Positions 15,209 through 28,872 of a stretch of 64,000 nucleotides of DNA are shown here, piece by piece (position 1 is the stretch's first letter; every line of letters starts with the position of its first letter). Location of the stretch: positions 248,001 to 312,000 of the forward strand of contig NZ_CP036164.1 of assembly GCF_004295485.1 (NCBI RefSeq), written 5' to 3'. The notes beneath the pieces are model-generated. The model was not told the DNA's origin and made no database searches. It saw only the letters and a list, made by a program, of their open reading frames with translations. The stretch is from Janibacter limosus. Its GTDB lineage: Bacteria > Actinomycetota > Actinomycetes > Actinomycetales > Dermatophilaceae. The position numbers and the translations under genes are program-made.

Positions 15209-15961
15209 GTGTCTGTCGTGCGCGAGGAGTCCCCGCTGGCCCTGACCCGTCGTGCCCGGCGGATGTACCGCACGCTGCACGAGCGGTATCCCTACGCTCA
15301 CTGCGAGCTCGACTTCGACAGCCCGCTGCAGCTGCTGGTCGCCACGGTCCTGTCCGCGCAGACCACGGACGTGACGGTCAACAAGGTGACGCCGACCCTC
15401 TTCGCCAGGTGGCCCACGGCGGCCGACCTCGCCGGCGCGGACCGGACCGAGATGGAGGAGGTCCTGCGTCCGACCGGCTTCTTCCGGGCCAAGACCAACT
15501 CCGTCATCAAGCTCGGTATCGCCCTCGTGGAGGACCACGACGGGGAGGTCCCGCCCCGGCTGAAGGATCTGGTCAAGCTCCCGGGAGTGGGTCGTAAGAC
15601 GGCGAATGTGGTGCTGGGCAATGCCTTCGGCGTCCCGGGGATCACGGTGGACACCCACTTCGGTCGGCTGGCCCGCCGGATGGGGTGGACCGAGGAGGAG
15701 GACCCGGTCAAGGTCGAGCACGCCGTCGGCGAGCTCGTCCCGCGCCGGGACTGGACGATGCTCAGCCACGTGCTGATCTTCCACGGCAGGCGCACCTGCC
15801 ATGCCCGGCGACCGGCGTGCGGCGCCTGCCCCGTGGCGCAGTGGTGCCCCTCCTACGGCATCGGTGAGACCGATCCGGACAAGGCCGCGAAGCTGCTGAA
15901 GTACGAGCTGGCCCCCGGTGTCCTGACCCCCGCTGCGCAGCCTGCGACGGAGGACTCGTGA
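15209..15961 (+). CDS. nth: endonuclease III
   Basis: A 250-residue HhH-GPD base-excision repair glycosylase/AP lyase that removes oxidised pyrimidines. Helix-hairpin-helix LPGVGRKTA carries the catalytic Lys130, and VDTHFGRL carries the catalytic Asp148. The [4Fe-4S] cluster motif C-x6-C-x2-C-x5-C is complete at Cys197, 204, 207 and 213. The start is GTG at 15209, six bases after TAGGCT, so the mRNA is probably leaderless. The stop overlaps the CoA-type Nudix start (GTGA). Confidence 0.96.
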   Translation: MSVVREESPLALTRRARRMYRTLHERYPYAHCELDFDSPLQLLVATVLSAQTTDVTVNKVTPTLFARWPTAADLAGADRTEMEEVLRPTGFFRAKTNSVIKLGIALVEDHDGEVPPRLKDLVKLPGVGRKTANVVLGNAFGVPGITVDTHFGRLARRMGWTEEEDPVKVEHAVGELVPRRDWTMLSHVLIFHGRRTCHARRPACGACPVAQWCPSYGIGETDPDKAAKLLKYELAPGVLTPAAQPATEDS

Positions 15962-16644
15962 GCACGCCAGAGGTCCCGCCCGAGTGGCTGCTCGCGGCGG
16001 AGTCGTCCCTGCGCGCCGACCTGCCGGGATGGTTCACGCAGTTCGCACCACCGGCTGGTGCGCCACGTCGGTCCGCGGTGCTCATGCTCGTCGCTGCGGG
16101 GGAGATGGGGCACGACATCGTGCTCACCGAGCGCTCCGGCAGCCTGCGCAGCCACGCCAGCCAGGTCTCCTTCCCCGGAGGCAGGCTCGACCCGGGGGAG
16201 ACCGCAGTCGAGGCGGCCCTGCGGGAGACGTGGGAGGAGGTCGGTGCGGAGCCGGCAGGTATCGACATCGTCGGGTCCTTCCCGGACCTCTGGCTCGGTC
16301 CGAGCGAGAACGCCGTGACCCCGGTCCTCGGGTGGTGGCGCGAGCCGGGGACCTTGCGCGTCGTCGACCCCGGGGAGGTCGCCCGGGTCGAGCGGATCCC
16401 GGTCGCCGACCTCGTGGATCCCGCCAACCGGTTCATGGTCAAGGGCCCCAGCGGCTTCACCGGCCCGGGCTTCGAGGTGGCCGACCTCTTCGTGTGGGGC
16501 TTCACGGCACAGCTGCTCAGCGTGCTGCTGGACGCCGCTGGCCTGAGCCAGCCGTGGGACGAAGGAGTGCGCCGTCGTCTGCCGTGGCGCTTTGTCCGTC
16601 AGTACCTCACCGGGACGGGTGGGCGACGGCCAACCAGGCGATGA
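15958..16644 (+). CDS. Nudix hydrolase, coenzyme A diphosphatase type
   Basis: A 228-residue Nudix enzyme carrying the CoA-pyrophosphatase signature [20 protein letters not shown] directly before the Nudix box G-x5-E-x7-RETWEEVG. It would cleave CoA or acyl-CoA to 4'-phosphopantetheine and 3',5'-ADP. It is translationally coupled to nth, in the order known from mycobacteria (nth, then the CoA Nudix). The 3' end overlaps the convergent hydrolase gene by 38 bp. The membrane serine protease gene (marP) that usually follows in relatives is missing here. Confidence 0.92.
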   Translation: MSTPEVPPEWLLAAESSLRADLPGWFTQFAPPAGAPRRSAVLMLVAAGEMGHDIVLTERSGSLRSHASQVSFPGGRLDPGETAVEAALRETWEEVGAEPAGIDIVGSFPDLWLGPSENAVTPVLGWWREPGTLRVVDPGEVARVERIPVADLVDPANRFMVKGPSGFTGPGFEVADLFVWGFTAQLLSVLLDAAGLSQPWDEGVRRRLPWRFVRQYLTGTGGRRPTRR

Positions 16645-17519
16645 GCGCCGAGCTGACCGCCTCGGGGGCCTCCTCGGGGAGGAAGTGGCCCACACCCGGG
16701 ATGTCGGTCAACGTCATCGCTGCATCGACGAAGCGACGGCTCTCCTGACCCATGACCGGCAGCGAGGTCGGGTCCTGCTCGCCCTGCAGGTGCAGGACCG
16801 GGGTGTCGATGCTCGCGCCGACCCGGTGCAGGTAGCGGACCCCGGTAGGGGTGAGCCGGCACCGGTAGAACCACCGGTGGTACTCCGCGGCAGCCTGCCC
16901 GGCGAAGGGGACGGCCATCGCCTCGGTGTAGCGGTCGGCGGTCTCGGCGGTGATCCAGCCGTGATCCGGTCCCGACCAGGCCCGCAGGCGTCGGGTGACG
17001 GTCAGCGCCTGGCGTTCGGAGGCGAAGGGGGCCTGCATAGCCCGGAGGTACTGGTTGGCGCGCCACTGCAGGGGGTGGCGCCACATCGCCCGGTGGAAGA
17101 TCGCGGGGTGCGGCATCCCGATCGGGGCGATGGCGGTGGTGACCGCCGGCTGGTGGGTCGGCATGCTCCACGTGATCCACGCGCCGAGGCCCAGACCGAC
17201 GATCGCGGCGTCGTCGGCGCCCAGGCTGCGGATGATGGCCGCGAGGTCGTCGCAGGCCGTCGGTGCGTCGTACCCGGTTGGGGGCTTGTCGCTCGCGCCG
17301 AAGCCTCTCAGGTCGACGGCGGCAACTCGATAGCCCGCAGACGCCAGCGCGGGGATCTGGTGGCGCCAGGCCCACCAGAACTGCGGGTAGCCGTGGACGA
17401 GGACCACCAGCGGACCGCTGCCGGCGAGTGCCACGTGGAAGCGGGCGCCGTTCGCCGAGACGAATCGGTGCTCCCACGGGCCCTCGACGAGAGCGGCCGC
17501 GGCGTCGGGCGGGTTCAGC
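16607..17519 (-). CDS. alpha/beta hydrolase, epoxide-hydrolase like (EphE type)
   Basis: About 303 residues with an alpha/beta-hydrolase fold: VLVHGYPQFWWAWRHQ (HGYP oxyanion motif), VDLRGFGASDKPP, the nucleophile elbow VGLGLGAW with Gly where an Asp or Ser nucleophile is expected, and GVGHFLPEE with the catalytic His. The missing nucleophile suggests altered or lost hydrolase activity. The start is unclear: no ATG, GTG or TTG lies near the expected N-terminus. A CTG at 17519 overlaps the upstream TGA as CTGA, mirroring the ATGA/GTGA junctions seen elsewhere, and is my choice; the ATG at 17677 would overlap the upstream gene by 163 bp. It follows the holin-like gene, as in mycobacteria. Confidence 0.75.
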
Positions 17520-17973
17520 TGCGCGGCTTGATGGCGGCGACCGTCTCCTGCGCGTTGCGGATCGCCTTCTGCGGGACGGTGTTGGCCTTGGCCTTCTTCA
17601 GCGCCTTGAGGCCGAGGAGACCGGCGATGGCTGCGATGACGAAGAGCAGCACCGTGATGATGAGGTAGCCCGCCCACATGGGAAGCCAGATCGCGATGAC
17701 CTGGGCCAGGGTGTGGAAGAGGAAGATCAGCCCGAGCAGGGCGACGAAGCCGGCGGCGCCGAGGAGGCCCGCGCCCTTGCCACCGAAGGACAGGCCCTTG
17801 GTGACCTCGGACTTGGCGAGCTGGATCTCGCTCTGGACCAGGGCCGAGATGTCGTGCGACGCGTCGGCGACGAGCTGGCCGACAGAGCGCTCGGTCTCGC
17901 CCGGAGCGGGCTGACCGACGAGACGCCGGGCGGCGGGGTCGGTGCTGGCGGTGCGGGCGTGATCGTTGCTCAT
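17515..17973 (-). CDS. phage-holin family (Holin-X/DUF1469) membrane protein
   Basis: A 152-residue protein with a polar N-terminus, an amphipathic helix (SVGQLVADASHDISALVQSE) and two transmembrane helices (about residues 73-95 and 100-125), ending in a basic tail. This is the actinobacterial Holin superfamily III domain, found in ordinary chromosomes without phage genes, so a membrane-structural role is more likely than lysis. The ATG at 17973 follows a CAGGAGCAG ribosome binding site. First gene of a pair with the hydrolase. Confidence 0.85.
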   Translation of the reverse strand: MSNDHARTASTDPAARRLVGQPAPGETERSVGQLVADASHDISALVQSEIQLAKSEVTKGLSFGGKGAGLLGAAGFVALLGLIFLFHTLAQVIAIWLPMWAGYLIITVLLFVIAAIAGLLGLKALKKAKANTVPQKAIRNAQETVAAIKPRS

Positions 17974-18198
17974 GCTGCTCCTGGTCGATGCGTGTGTCGT
18001 GCGCCCCACGTGATGGCGCGCGGTTCTCGTCGTCACCCTACCCACGAGTCCCCCCGTCTGCGGGTACGCCGGGCCTGCGGAGGCGGTGCCGCCGGGATGG
18101 CCAAGGGAGGGTGAACCCGGGCAGAAGAGACCGTGAACCTTCCTCGGATCGCACCCATGTGGACTGCGCGCGGCCGTCGTGGGCGCCACCATCAGGGT

Positions 18199-19011
18199 AT
18201 GAGCTATGGCGAGGAGACGACTCCTCTGGCGATCGGCCATCGAGGTGGCGCGGGGTTGGCCCCCGAGAACACCTTGGCGGCCTTCTCGCTGTCGACCGCA
18301 CTCGGCCTGAGGTACCTCGAGAGCGATGTGAAGCTCACTGCCGACGGTCAGCTGGTCTGCTTCCACGACGAGCTCCTCGACCGTTGCACGACCGGGACAG
18401 GGCGGCTGGGGGAGCACACCCTCGCGCAGCTGCGACAGAAGGTCCGGGTCGGTGGGGTCGAGCCGATCCCCACGCTGGAGGAGGCGCTCGCCACCTTCCC
18501 GGATGCCTGCTTCACCGTGGACCTGAAGGACCGGGCAGCGATAGCACCGATGGCTCGGCTGCTGCAGCGTCGCGACTACGCCGAGCGAGTGTGTGTCGCT
18601 GGCGCGTGGGACGGCTGGCTGCAGCACCTGGCCTCCCAGGTCCCACACGTGCGCACGGCCCTCGGCTGGCGTTCCTTGGTGGCCCTGATCTCCGCCGCCA
18701 AGGCAGGGGTGCCACCGCCGGCCTCGGTGGTGCGGGGTCGATTCGCCCATGTGCCCATCCAGCTCGGCCGGCTGCGCACCCACTCACCGGCGCTCGTGCG
18801 CAGGGCCCATCGACTCGGGGTCCGCGTGATCGTGTGGACGGTGGATGACCCCCTGCAGATGCACGAGCTGCTCGACATGGGGGTGGACGGGATCATCACC
18901 GACCGGCCGGATCGTCTTCGGTCGGTGTTGATCAGCCGCGGGATATGGACACCCATGGGGGGCGGTGGCCTCGTGCCGGGGGACGTCGGGGGCGGAGCCA
19001 TCAGGCGCTGA
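18199..19011 (+). CDS. glycerophosphodiester phosphodiesterase
   Basis: A 270-residue GDPD TIM barrel that would hydrolyse deacylated phospholipids to glycerol 3-phosphate and an alcohol. The signature GHRGGAGLAPENTLAAF holds the catalytic His and metal-binding Glu, LESDVKLTADGQLVCFHD supplies the second His, and VDLKD contributes a metal ligand. The C-terminal VWTVDDP and DGIITDRPD complete the barrel. There is no signal peptide, so it acts in the cytoplasm. The ATG at 18199 starts two residues before the first conserved strand; an upstream in-frame GTG at 18133 adds 22 unconserved residues. Confidence 0.9.
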   Translation: MSYGEETTPLAIGHRGGAGLAPENTLAAFSLSTALGLRYLESDVKLTADGQLVCFHDELLDRCTTGTGRLGEHTLAQLRQKVRVGGVEPIPTLEEALATFPDACFTVDLKDRAAIAPMARLLQRRDYAERVCVAGAWDGWLQHLASQVPHVRTALGWRSLVALISAAKAGVPPPASVVRGRFAHVPIQLGRLRTHSPALVRRAHRLGVRVIVWTVDDPLQMHELLDMGVDGIITDRPDRLRSVLISRGIWTPMGGGGLVPGDVGGGAIRR

Positions 19012-19044
19012 GCCGGCCACGAGGCCCGAGAACCCGGGCCGGAC

Positions 19045-19072
19045 CCTCCTCATCCACGGGTGGTTGAGGAGG
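19045..19072. terminator. hairpin after the glycerophosphodiesterase gene
   Basis: CCTCCTCA at 19045-19052 pairs with TGAGGAGG at 19065-19072, with an inner CCAC/GTGG stem. A smaller GGCCCG/CGGGCC hairpin precedes it at 19023-19040. There is only a short T run after it. Confidence 0.55.
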
Positions 19073-19243
19073 CGATTTGGCGTCCGGGACTGACGTGACC
19101 TAATGTTCTCGATGTCAGCCCGAGAGGGAGGAACGGACACCAAGTGGCAGCCCTTGCTGGGTTGCACCAAGTAGGCCGGTCCCGCCGAGTTGATTCCCTT
19201 CTGAGAGTTCGTTCTTGGCATTTCGGTGCCGCTGGAGCGGGTT

Positions 19244-19272
19244 TTGGGGCACTGCGGCTTGGCTGCTAGTGT
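19244..19272 (+). promoter_or_regulatory. candidate rrn promoter P1
   Basis: TTGGGG (19244-19249) and TAGTGT (19267-19272) are separated by 17 bp, about 390 bp upstream of mature 16S. Confidence 0.5.
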
Positions 19273-19330
19273 GGGAGATCGCCGCAGGGTGTTGATGCGT
19301 TTCTTGGCCTCGCCAGGTTGGGAAGCGAGT

Positions 19331-19360
19331 TTGACTCTGTAGCGATCACGGTAGTAAGTT
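19331..19360 (+). promoter_or_regulatory. candidate rrn promoter P2
   Basis: TTGACT (19331-19336) and TAAGTT (19355-19360) are separated by 18 bp, the same spacing and -35 as in classic actinobacterial rrn promoters. It is the better of the two candidates and lies about 300 bp before 16S. Confidence 0.65.
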
Positions 19361-19661
19361 GGAGAAGTTGCCCCTGAAGCGGGTCACCGAGAGCTTGACG
19401 GTGGTCGTGGTGGGTGTGCGTGTGAATCTTGAGAACTCAACAGCGTGTCAAAAATCGATGCCAATACCTCGTTTTGGCTGATTGTGCCTGGTCCCGTTCG
19501 GGGTTGGGTGTGGTTGGTTGAAGTGAAATTTTTTTCCTTTGGTTGAACGAGAATCAAACAGCAGTTTTTGCTGGTTGTTCTTACTCGGTCATGGATACAG
19601 CCCTTTGTTGGGTAATGGATTGCCCCTTCGAGGCCCTTGCGGGTCTTGGGGGTGTTGATCA

Positions 19662-24639
<4,978 letters not shown>

Positions 24640-24674
24640 TACACACACAACTTTGTTGCGTAACAAAAGAATGA

Positions 24675-24688
24675 CTCGCGTCCACTGT
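24675..24688 (+). other. right arm of the pre-23S processing stem
   Basis: CTCGCGTCCACTGT complements 21508-21521 over 14 bp, closing the 23S precursor loop before 5S. Confidence 0.8.
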
Positions 24689-24733
24689 GCAGTTCCCGAG
24701 ATACGGTCGGGAACACCCACGTAACTCCATAGA

Positions 24734-24853
24734 GTTTCGGCTGTCATAGCGAGGGGGAAACGCCCGGTCCCATTTCGAACCCGGAAGCTAAGCCCCTCAG
24801 CGCCGATGGTACTGCACTGGGAACGGTGTGGGAGAGTAGGACGCAGCCGGACA
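24734..24853 (+). rRNA. rrf: 5S ribosomal RNA
   Basis: About 120 nt. The 5' GTTTCGGCTG pairs with the 3' CAGCCGGAC. The conserved CCCGGTCCCATTTCGAACCC and GATGGTACTGCACTGG segments are present. It completes the 16S-23S-5S operon and is followed 11 bp later by a terminator. Confidence 0.96.
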
Positions 24854-24863
24854 ACCATTGAGC

Positions 24864-24896
24864 CGAGAGCCCCCAACGAGTCGTTGGGGGCTCTCG
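24864..24896 (+). terminator. terminator of the rrn operon
   Basis: GAGAGCCCCCAACGA (24865-24879) pairs with 24881-24895, giving a very stable hairpin right after 5S. Confidence 0.85.
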
Positions 24897-24952
24897 CGCG
24901 TTCCAGCACGTATGGGAATGCAACGCCTGGTCATCTGGAATGCACACGAAGA

Positions 24953-24980
24953 GGGGCCCACCGGATATCCGGTGGGCCCC
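24953..24980. terminator. perfect-palindrome terminator between rrn and acs
   Basis: A 14-bp perfect inverted repeat (24953-24966 with 24967-24980), extended by flanking CACGAA/TTCGTG. It terminates acs on the minus strand and any rrn read-through on the plus strand. Confidence 0.8.
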
Positions 24981-25001
24981 TGTTCGTGCGTCGTCGTGAG
25001 G

Positions 25002-26936
25002 TCAGTCCTCGGCCGGCGTGTTCATCCCGTCCTGGATGAGGGACATGACCGACGAGTCGGCGAGGGTGGTGACGTCGCCGATCTCCCTGTTCTCCGCGAC
25101 GTCCTTGAGCAGACGGCGCATGATCTTGCCCGAGCGGGTCTTGGGCAGCTCGTCGACGACCATGATCGAGCGAGGCTTGGCGATCGGGCCGATCTGCTGT
25201 CCCACGTGGTTGCGCAGCTCCTGGACCAGGTCATCGCCCGTCGTGCCGCCGGCCTCGCCGTCCTGACGAAGGATCACGAAGGCGACGACAGCCTGACCGG
25301 TCGTCTCGTCGGAGGCGCCCACCACGGCTGCCTCGGCCACCCGGGGGTGGGAGACCAGGGCCGACTCGATCTCGGCTGTGGACAGCCGGTGACCGGAGAC
25401 GTTCATGACGTCGTCGACGCGGCCGAGGATCCAGATGTTGCCCTTGTCGTCGTACTTGGCGCCGTCACCGGCGAAGTAGTACTCGGGACCGAAGCGGCTC
25501 CAGTAGGTCTCCTTGTACCGCTCCGGATCGCCCCAGATACCGCGGAGCATGGCTGGCCAGGGCTTGGTGAGCACGAGATAGCCCACCTGCTCGGGCTCGG
25601 TGAGCGGCTGGCCCTCGTCGTCGAGGATCTCGGCGGCGATGCCGGGGATCGGCTTCTGCGAGCTGCCGGGCTCGAGGTCGGTGACGCCGGGCAGGGGGGA
25701 GTTCATGATGGCTCCCGTCTCGGTCTGCCACCACGTGTCGACGATGGGAGCGCTCCCGCCACCGATGTGCTCGCGGTACCAGCGCCAGGCCTCCGGGTTG
25801 ATCGGCTCACCCACCGAGCCGAGGACCCTCAGCGAGCTGAGGTCGAACTTGGCCGGGATGTCGGCTCCCCACTTCATGAAGGTGCGGATCGCCGTCGGTG
25901 CGGTGTAGAGGATGGAGACCTTGTACTTCTCGACGATCTCCCAGAAGATCCCCTGGTGCGGGCTGTCGGGAGTCCCCTCGAAGAGCACCTGGGTCGCGCC
26001 GTTGGCGAGCGGCCCGTAGACGATGTAGCTGTGGCCCGTCACCCAGCCGATGTCGGCGGTGCACCAGTAGACGTCGCTCTCCGGGTGCAGGTCGTGCACG
26101 ACGGCGTTGGTGTAGGCGGTCTGGACCAGGTAGCCGCCCGTCGTGTGCAGGATGCCCTTGGGCTTGCCGGTGGTCCCTGACGTGTAGAGGATGAAGAGCG
26201 GGTGCTCGCTGTCGTGTGGCTGTGCCTCGTGCTGATCCGATGCCGAGTCGACGACGTCGTGCCACCACACGTCACGCTCGTCGTCCCACGCCACGTCGAT
26301 GCCCGTGCGCTGCACGACGAGGACCTTGCTCGCGGTCGTGCCTTCCACGGCCTGGTCGACGGCGGTCTTGAGCGGCATCGCCTTGCCCTTGCGGAACTGG
26401 CCGTCACTCGTGATGACGAGCTTGGCCTCGCCGTCCTCGATCCGCGCCTTGAGCGCGTCGGAGGAGAAGCCGCCGAAGACGACGGAGTGAGGCGCGCCGA
26501 TGCGCGCACAGGCGAGCATCGCGACGACGGCCTCGGGGATCATCGGCATGTAGATGGCCACGCGGTCGCCCTTGGCCACGCCGAGTGCCTCGATGGCGTT
26601 GGCCGCCTTGCAGACCTCGCTGAGCAGGTCGGAGTAGGTGATGGAGCGGTCGTCGCCGTTGGCGGCGACCGCGTGGATCGCCACCCGGTCACCGTTGCCG
26701 GCCTCGACGTGCCGGTCGACGCAGTTGTAGGCAGCGTTGAGCTGTCCACCGCCGAACCACGTGGCGAAGGGAGCATCGCTCCAGTCGAGCGTGGTGTCGA
26801 AGTCGGTGCTCCAGGTGACATACTCCCTGGCCCGAGCGGCCCAGAAGGCCTCGTGGTCGGCAGCGGCCTCGTCGTAGAGCTCGGCCTTGCCGATCGCCTG
26901 CTCGGTGAACGCGGGGCTGGGCGCGTAGTCCGTCAC
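25002..26936 (-). CDS. acs: acetate-CoA ligase (acetyl-CoA synthetase)
   Basis: A 644-residue AMP-forming enzyme making acetyl-CoA from acetate, ATP and CoA. The P-loop-like YTSGTTGKPKGILHTTGGY and the DTWWQTETG adenylate motif are intact. The C-terminal TRSGKIMRR holds the catalytic Lys (about 605), the usual site of regulatory acetylation. Length is the family norm. GTG at 26936 is the start, with GAGGAGG upstream; the overlapping ATG at 26938 reads straight into a stop. With the acetate-type symporter at 29991, it gives a route for uptake and activation of acetate. Confidence 0.96.
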   Translation of the reverse strand: MTDYAPSPAFTEQAIGKAELYDEAAADHEAFWAARAREYVTWSTDFDTTLDWSDAPFATWFGGGQLNAAYNCVDRHVEAGNGDRVAIHAVAANGDDRSITYSDLLSEVCKAANAIEALGVAKGDRVAIYMPMIPEAVVAMLACARIGAPHSVVFGGFSSDALKARIEDGEAKLVITSDGQFRKGKAMPLKTAVDQAVEGTTASKVLVVQRTGIDVAWDDERDVWWHDVVDSASDQHEAQPHDSEHPLFILYTSGTTGKPKGILHTTGGYLVQTAYTNAVVHDLHPESDVYWCTADIGWVTGHSYIVYGPLANGATQVLFEGTPDSPHQGIFWEIVEKYKVSILYTAPTAIRTFMKWGADIPAKFDLSSLRVLGSVGEPINPEAWRWYREHIGGGSAPIVDTWWQTETGAIMNSPLPGVTDLEPGSSQKPIPGIAAEILDDEGQPLTEPEQVGYLVLTKPWPAMLRGIWGDPERYKETYWSRFGPEYYFAGDGAKYDDKGNIWILGRVDDVMNVSGHRLSTAEIESALVSHPRVAEAAVVGASDETTGQAVVAFVILRQDGEAGGTTGDDLVQELRNHVGQQIGPIAKPRSIMVVDELPKTRSGKIMRRLLKDVAENREIGDVTTLADSSVMSLIQDGMNTPAED

Positions 26937-27212
26937 ATGTCCTCCTCATCGAGTGGTCGCGCGTCGTCGCGCGAGCCTGTGTCACCCTCCACCTTTCACC
27001 CATGACGGCACGAGCACAACGGCGGGGTCTCGTTTCGTCGCCGGGCGAGGGACGCGGGGCGACGAGCGGTAGCCGCCGGGCGTGGGCACAGTGCACAGCG
27101 ATGCGGCACCCGGCTCGCTCCGCCGCTGAGCACTCTGATCAGTGACCAGCGGGTCCGTGGTGCGGATCCCCGACTTCTGCGACCGTTGGATGACCACAAG
27201 GAGGTGGTTGTC
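26937..27212. other. divergent intergenic region acs/phenylalanine hydroxylase
   Basis: 276 bp. It must hold both promoters, but no convincing -35/-10 pair stands out. One loose half-match to a Crp site (GTGTCACCCTCCAC, about 26980-26993) is present. A CTGATCAG palindrome lies at about 27135-27142. Confidence 0.4.
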
Positions 27213-28133
27213 GTGTTCACCGAGGGACAGTTGTACTCACCCGTGACCACCCACGAGGACGGCACCGTCGAGGTGCACCTCGCCGACACGCACCCGGGCC
27301 GTGACGATGCGCAGTACCTGCAGCGCCGTGGTGAGATCGCCGGCGCAGCTCTCGCATGGGACCGGGGCAACGTGCCTGTGCCCACCATCGTGTACACGCC
27401 GCAGGAGCACGCCGTCTGGAGCCGGGTCAGCCACGAGCTCGCGCCGCTGCACGCCAGGTTCGCCCACCGTGAGTACCTGGAGGCCAAGGAGCGGCTCGGG
27501 CTTCCGACAGGGCACGTCCCCCAGCTCGCCGAGGTGAGCGAGCGACTCCTGCCGCTCACCGGCTGGAGCTACGTGTGCGCACCGGGGCTGGTCCCCCTTC
27601 GCGACTTCTACGCCGACCTCGGCGGCCGCACCTTCAACTCCACCCAGTACCTGCGCCACGGGGCTGAGCCCCTTTACACACCCGAGCCGGACATCATCCA
27701 CGAGGTCATCGGGCACGCCAACCAGCTGGCGAGCCCGCGCCTCGCGGCGATCACCGAGGCCGCGGGGCGGGCGTCGCTCCGGCTCGAGACCGACGAGGCG
27801 ATGAAGCTGGTCGCTGACGTCTTCTGGTTCTCCATCGAGTTCGGCGTCATGTACGACGGCGACGACCTCAAGGCCTACGGCGCGGGGATCCTGTCGAGCT
27901 ACGGCGAGATCCAGGAGTTCGCCGACATGGAGATCCGCGACCTCGACCTGGCCGACATGGGCACGCTCAACTACGACATCACCGCCTACCAGCCGGTGCT
28001 CTTCGCCGCCCGGTCGATGACCCACCTCGAGGACGTCGTCGGAGACTTCTTCGCAACCGTCGACGACGACGCCGCAGCTGCCCTGCGGGTGGAGGCGGGA
28101 CGTCGGGGGCTGCTGCCTCTGGCCCGGCACTGA
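27213..28133 (+). CDS. phhA: phenylalanine 4-monooxygenase (aromatic amino acid hydroxylase)
   Basis: A 306-residue pterin- and iron-dependent hydroxylase, converting phenylalanine to tyrosine. The iron site is HEVIGH (His163 and His168) with the Glu ligand in FWFSIEFGV (about 209). TGWSYVCAPGLVPLRDFYADLGGRTFNSTQYLR matches the pterin-binding region. This is the single-domain bacterial type with a modest N-terminal extension. GTG at 27213 is chosen because AAGGAGGT lies seven bases upstream; the TTG at 27186 would start before this ribosome site. Convergent with the TetR gene. Confidence 0.9.
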   Translation: MFTEGQLYSPVTTHEDGTVEVHLADTHPGRDDAQYLQRRGEIAGAALAWDRGNVPVPTIVYTPQEHAVWSRVSHELAPLHARFAHREYLEAKERLGLPTGHVPQLAEVSERLLPLTGWSYVCAPGLVPLRDFYADLGGRTFNSTQYLRHGAEPLYTPEPDIIHEVIGHANQLASPRLAAITEAAGRASLRLETDEAMKLVADVFWFSIEFGVMYDGDDLKAYGAGILSSYGEIQEFADMEIRDLDLADMGTLNYDITAYQPVLFAARSMTHLEDVVGDFFATVDDDAAAALRVEAGRRGLLPLARH

Positions 28134-28146
28134 CGGGCCGTCGGGG

Positions 28147-28728
28147 TCAGTCCGGGAGTCGGGCCGCGATGCCGGTGACGACGATGTCCAGGCCGGTCTC
28201 GAAGTCGCTCGGGGTGCGGTGGGCGGTGACGATCCCCGAGCGGGTCGCGTGGGCGTGCGACTGCTCGTCGTAGGCGTGGCCGTAGACGAAGTGCAGGAGG
28301 GTGCGGGCCGCGGTCGGTGCGACGTCGTCGGGCAGCCCCGCGTCGGCCAGCAGGCCGCGCAGCTCGTCGAAGGGAGCCTGCGCGCCCATCCCGAAGGCCC
28401 ACATGCTCATGACGAGGTCGGCCCCGTCCGGATAGCCGGTCACTGCCGCATGGAGGTCCTGGCAGCGCAGTCGGACCCGCTCCTGCCACGTCGCGTCGTG
28501 GCTCGGCGTGCGTGACCCGCGGGCGAGGATCTCGTCGGCGACCGAGCCGAGCAGGGCCTGCTTGTTGGCGTAGTGGTGGTAGAGCGCGCTCTGCTGCACG
28601 CCCAGCTCGGACCCGATGGCCCGCATCGTCAGGTCCGGCAGGCCGACCCGGGCGAGGATCGTCAGCGCCGTGTCGACGACCTGCGCGTGCGTGAGGGGGG
28701 AGCGGGGGTGGCGCGGGGGTGGCAACAC
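28147..28728 (-). CDS. bioQ: TetR family regulator, BioQ-like
   Basis: A 193-residue TetR-type protein. The DNA-binding domain is VVDTALTILARVGLPDLTMRAIGSELGVQQSALYHHYANKQALL, and the C-terminal domain resembles TetR_C. It is divergent from bioB, and two TGAAC-N3-GTTCA palindromes lie between them, matching the operator type of the actinobacterial biotin repressor BioQ (TGAAC-N3-GTTAC). I infer that it represses bioB and itself. The GTG at 28728 has AAGGGAG four bases upstream; the frame remains open to a GTG at 28776. Naming rests on operator and context, not on a database match. Confidence 0.75.
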   Translation of the reverse strand: MLPPPRHPRSPLTHAQVVDTALTILARVGLPDLTMRAIGSELGVQQSALYHHYANKQALLGSVADEILARGSRTPSHDATWQERVRLRCQDLHAAVTGYPDGADLVMSMWAFGMGAQAPFDELRGLLADAGLPDDVAPTAARTLLHFVYGHAYDEQSHAHATRSGIVTAHRTPSDFETGLDIVVTGIAARLPD

Positions 28729-28787
28729 GGGCTCCCTTCGAGGTGGTGGGCGGAGCGGTTTGACCCTACCCGTCACCGCATCTAGCC

Positions 28788-28818
28788 TGAACCTCGTTCA
28801 CCAACTGAACGTCGTTCA
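28788..28818. promoter_or_regulatory. two BioQ-type operators over the bioB promoter
   Basis: TGAACCTCGTTCA (28788-28800) and TGAACGTCGTTCA (28806-28818) are 13-bp palindromes with centres 18 bp apart. A candidate bioB promoter, TTCACC (28797-28802), 17 bp spacer, TAGATT (28820-28825), runs through both: site 1 overlaps the -35 and site 2 fills the spacer. Confidence 0.8.
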
Positions 28819-28872
28819 GTAGATTCGTGGCCGGCAGCCGGTCCGGTCACGACCAGCCCACCGGAGGAAGCC

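Larger units (their letters stand above)
19073..19661 (+). other. rrn leader region, no protein gene seen
   Basis: About 590 bp between the glycerophosphodiesterase hairpin and 16S rRNA. It has lower GC than the flanks. It holds two promoter-like pairs (19244-19272 and 19331-19360), a TTGAGAACTCAACAG motif at about 19429-19443 that recurs in similar form just before 23S and may belong to antitermination or processing signals, and a CAGCA/TGCTG hairpin at about 19559-19573. No credible ORF was found. Confidence 0.7.

Noticed and set aside
17515-17973. Prophage remnant suggested by a holin-family protein
   Set aside because: The family is common in ordinary actinobacterial chromosomes, gene order matches mycobacteria, and no other phage gene is nearby.
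26980-26993. Crp site upstream of acs
   Set aside because: GTGTCACCCTCCAC matches only 6 of 8 core bases and lies in a GC-rich context where such matches are frequent.
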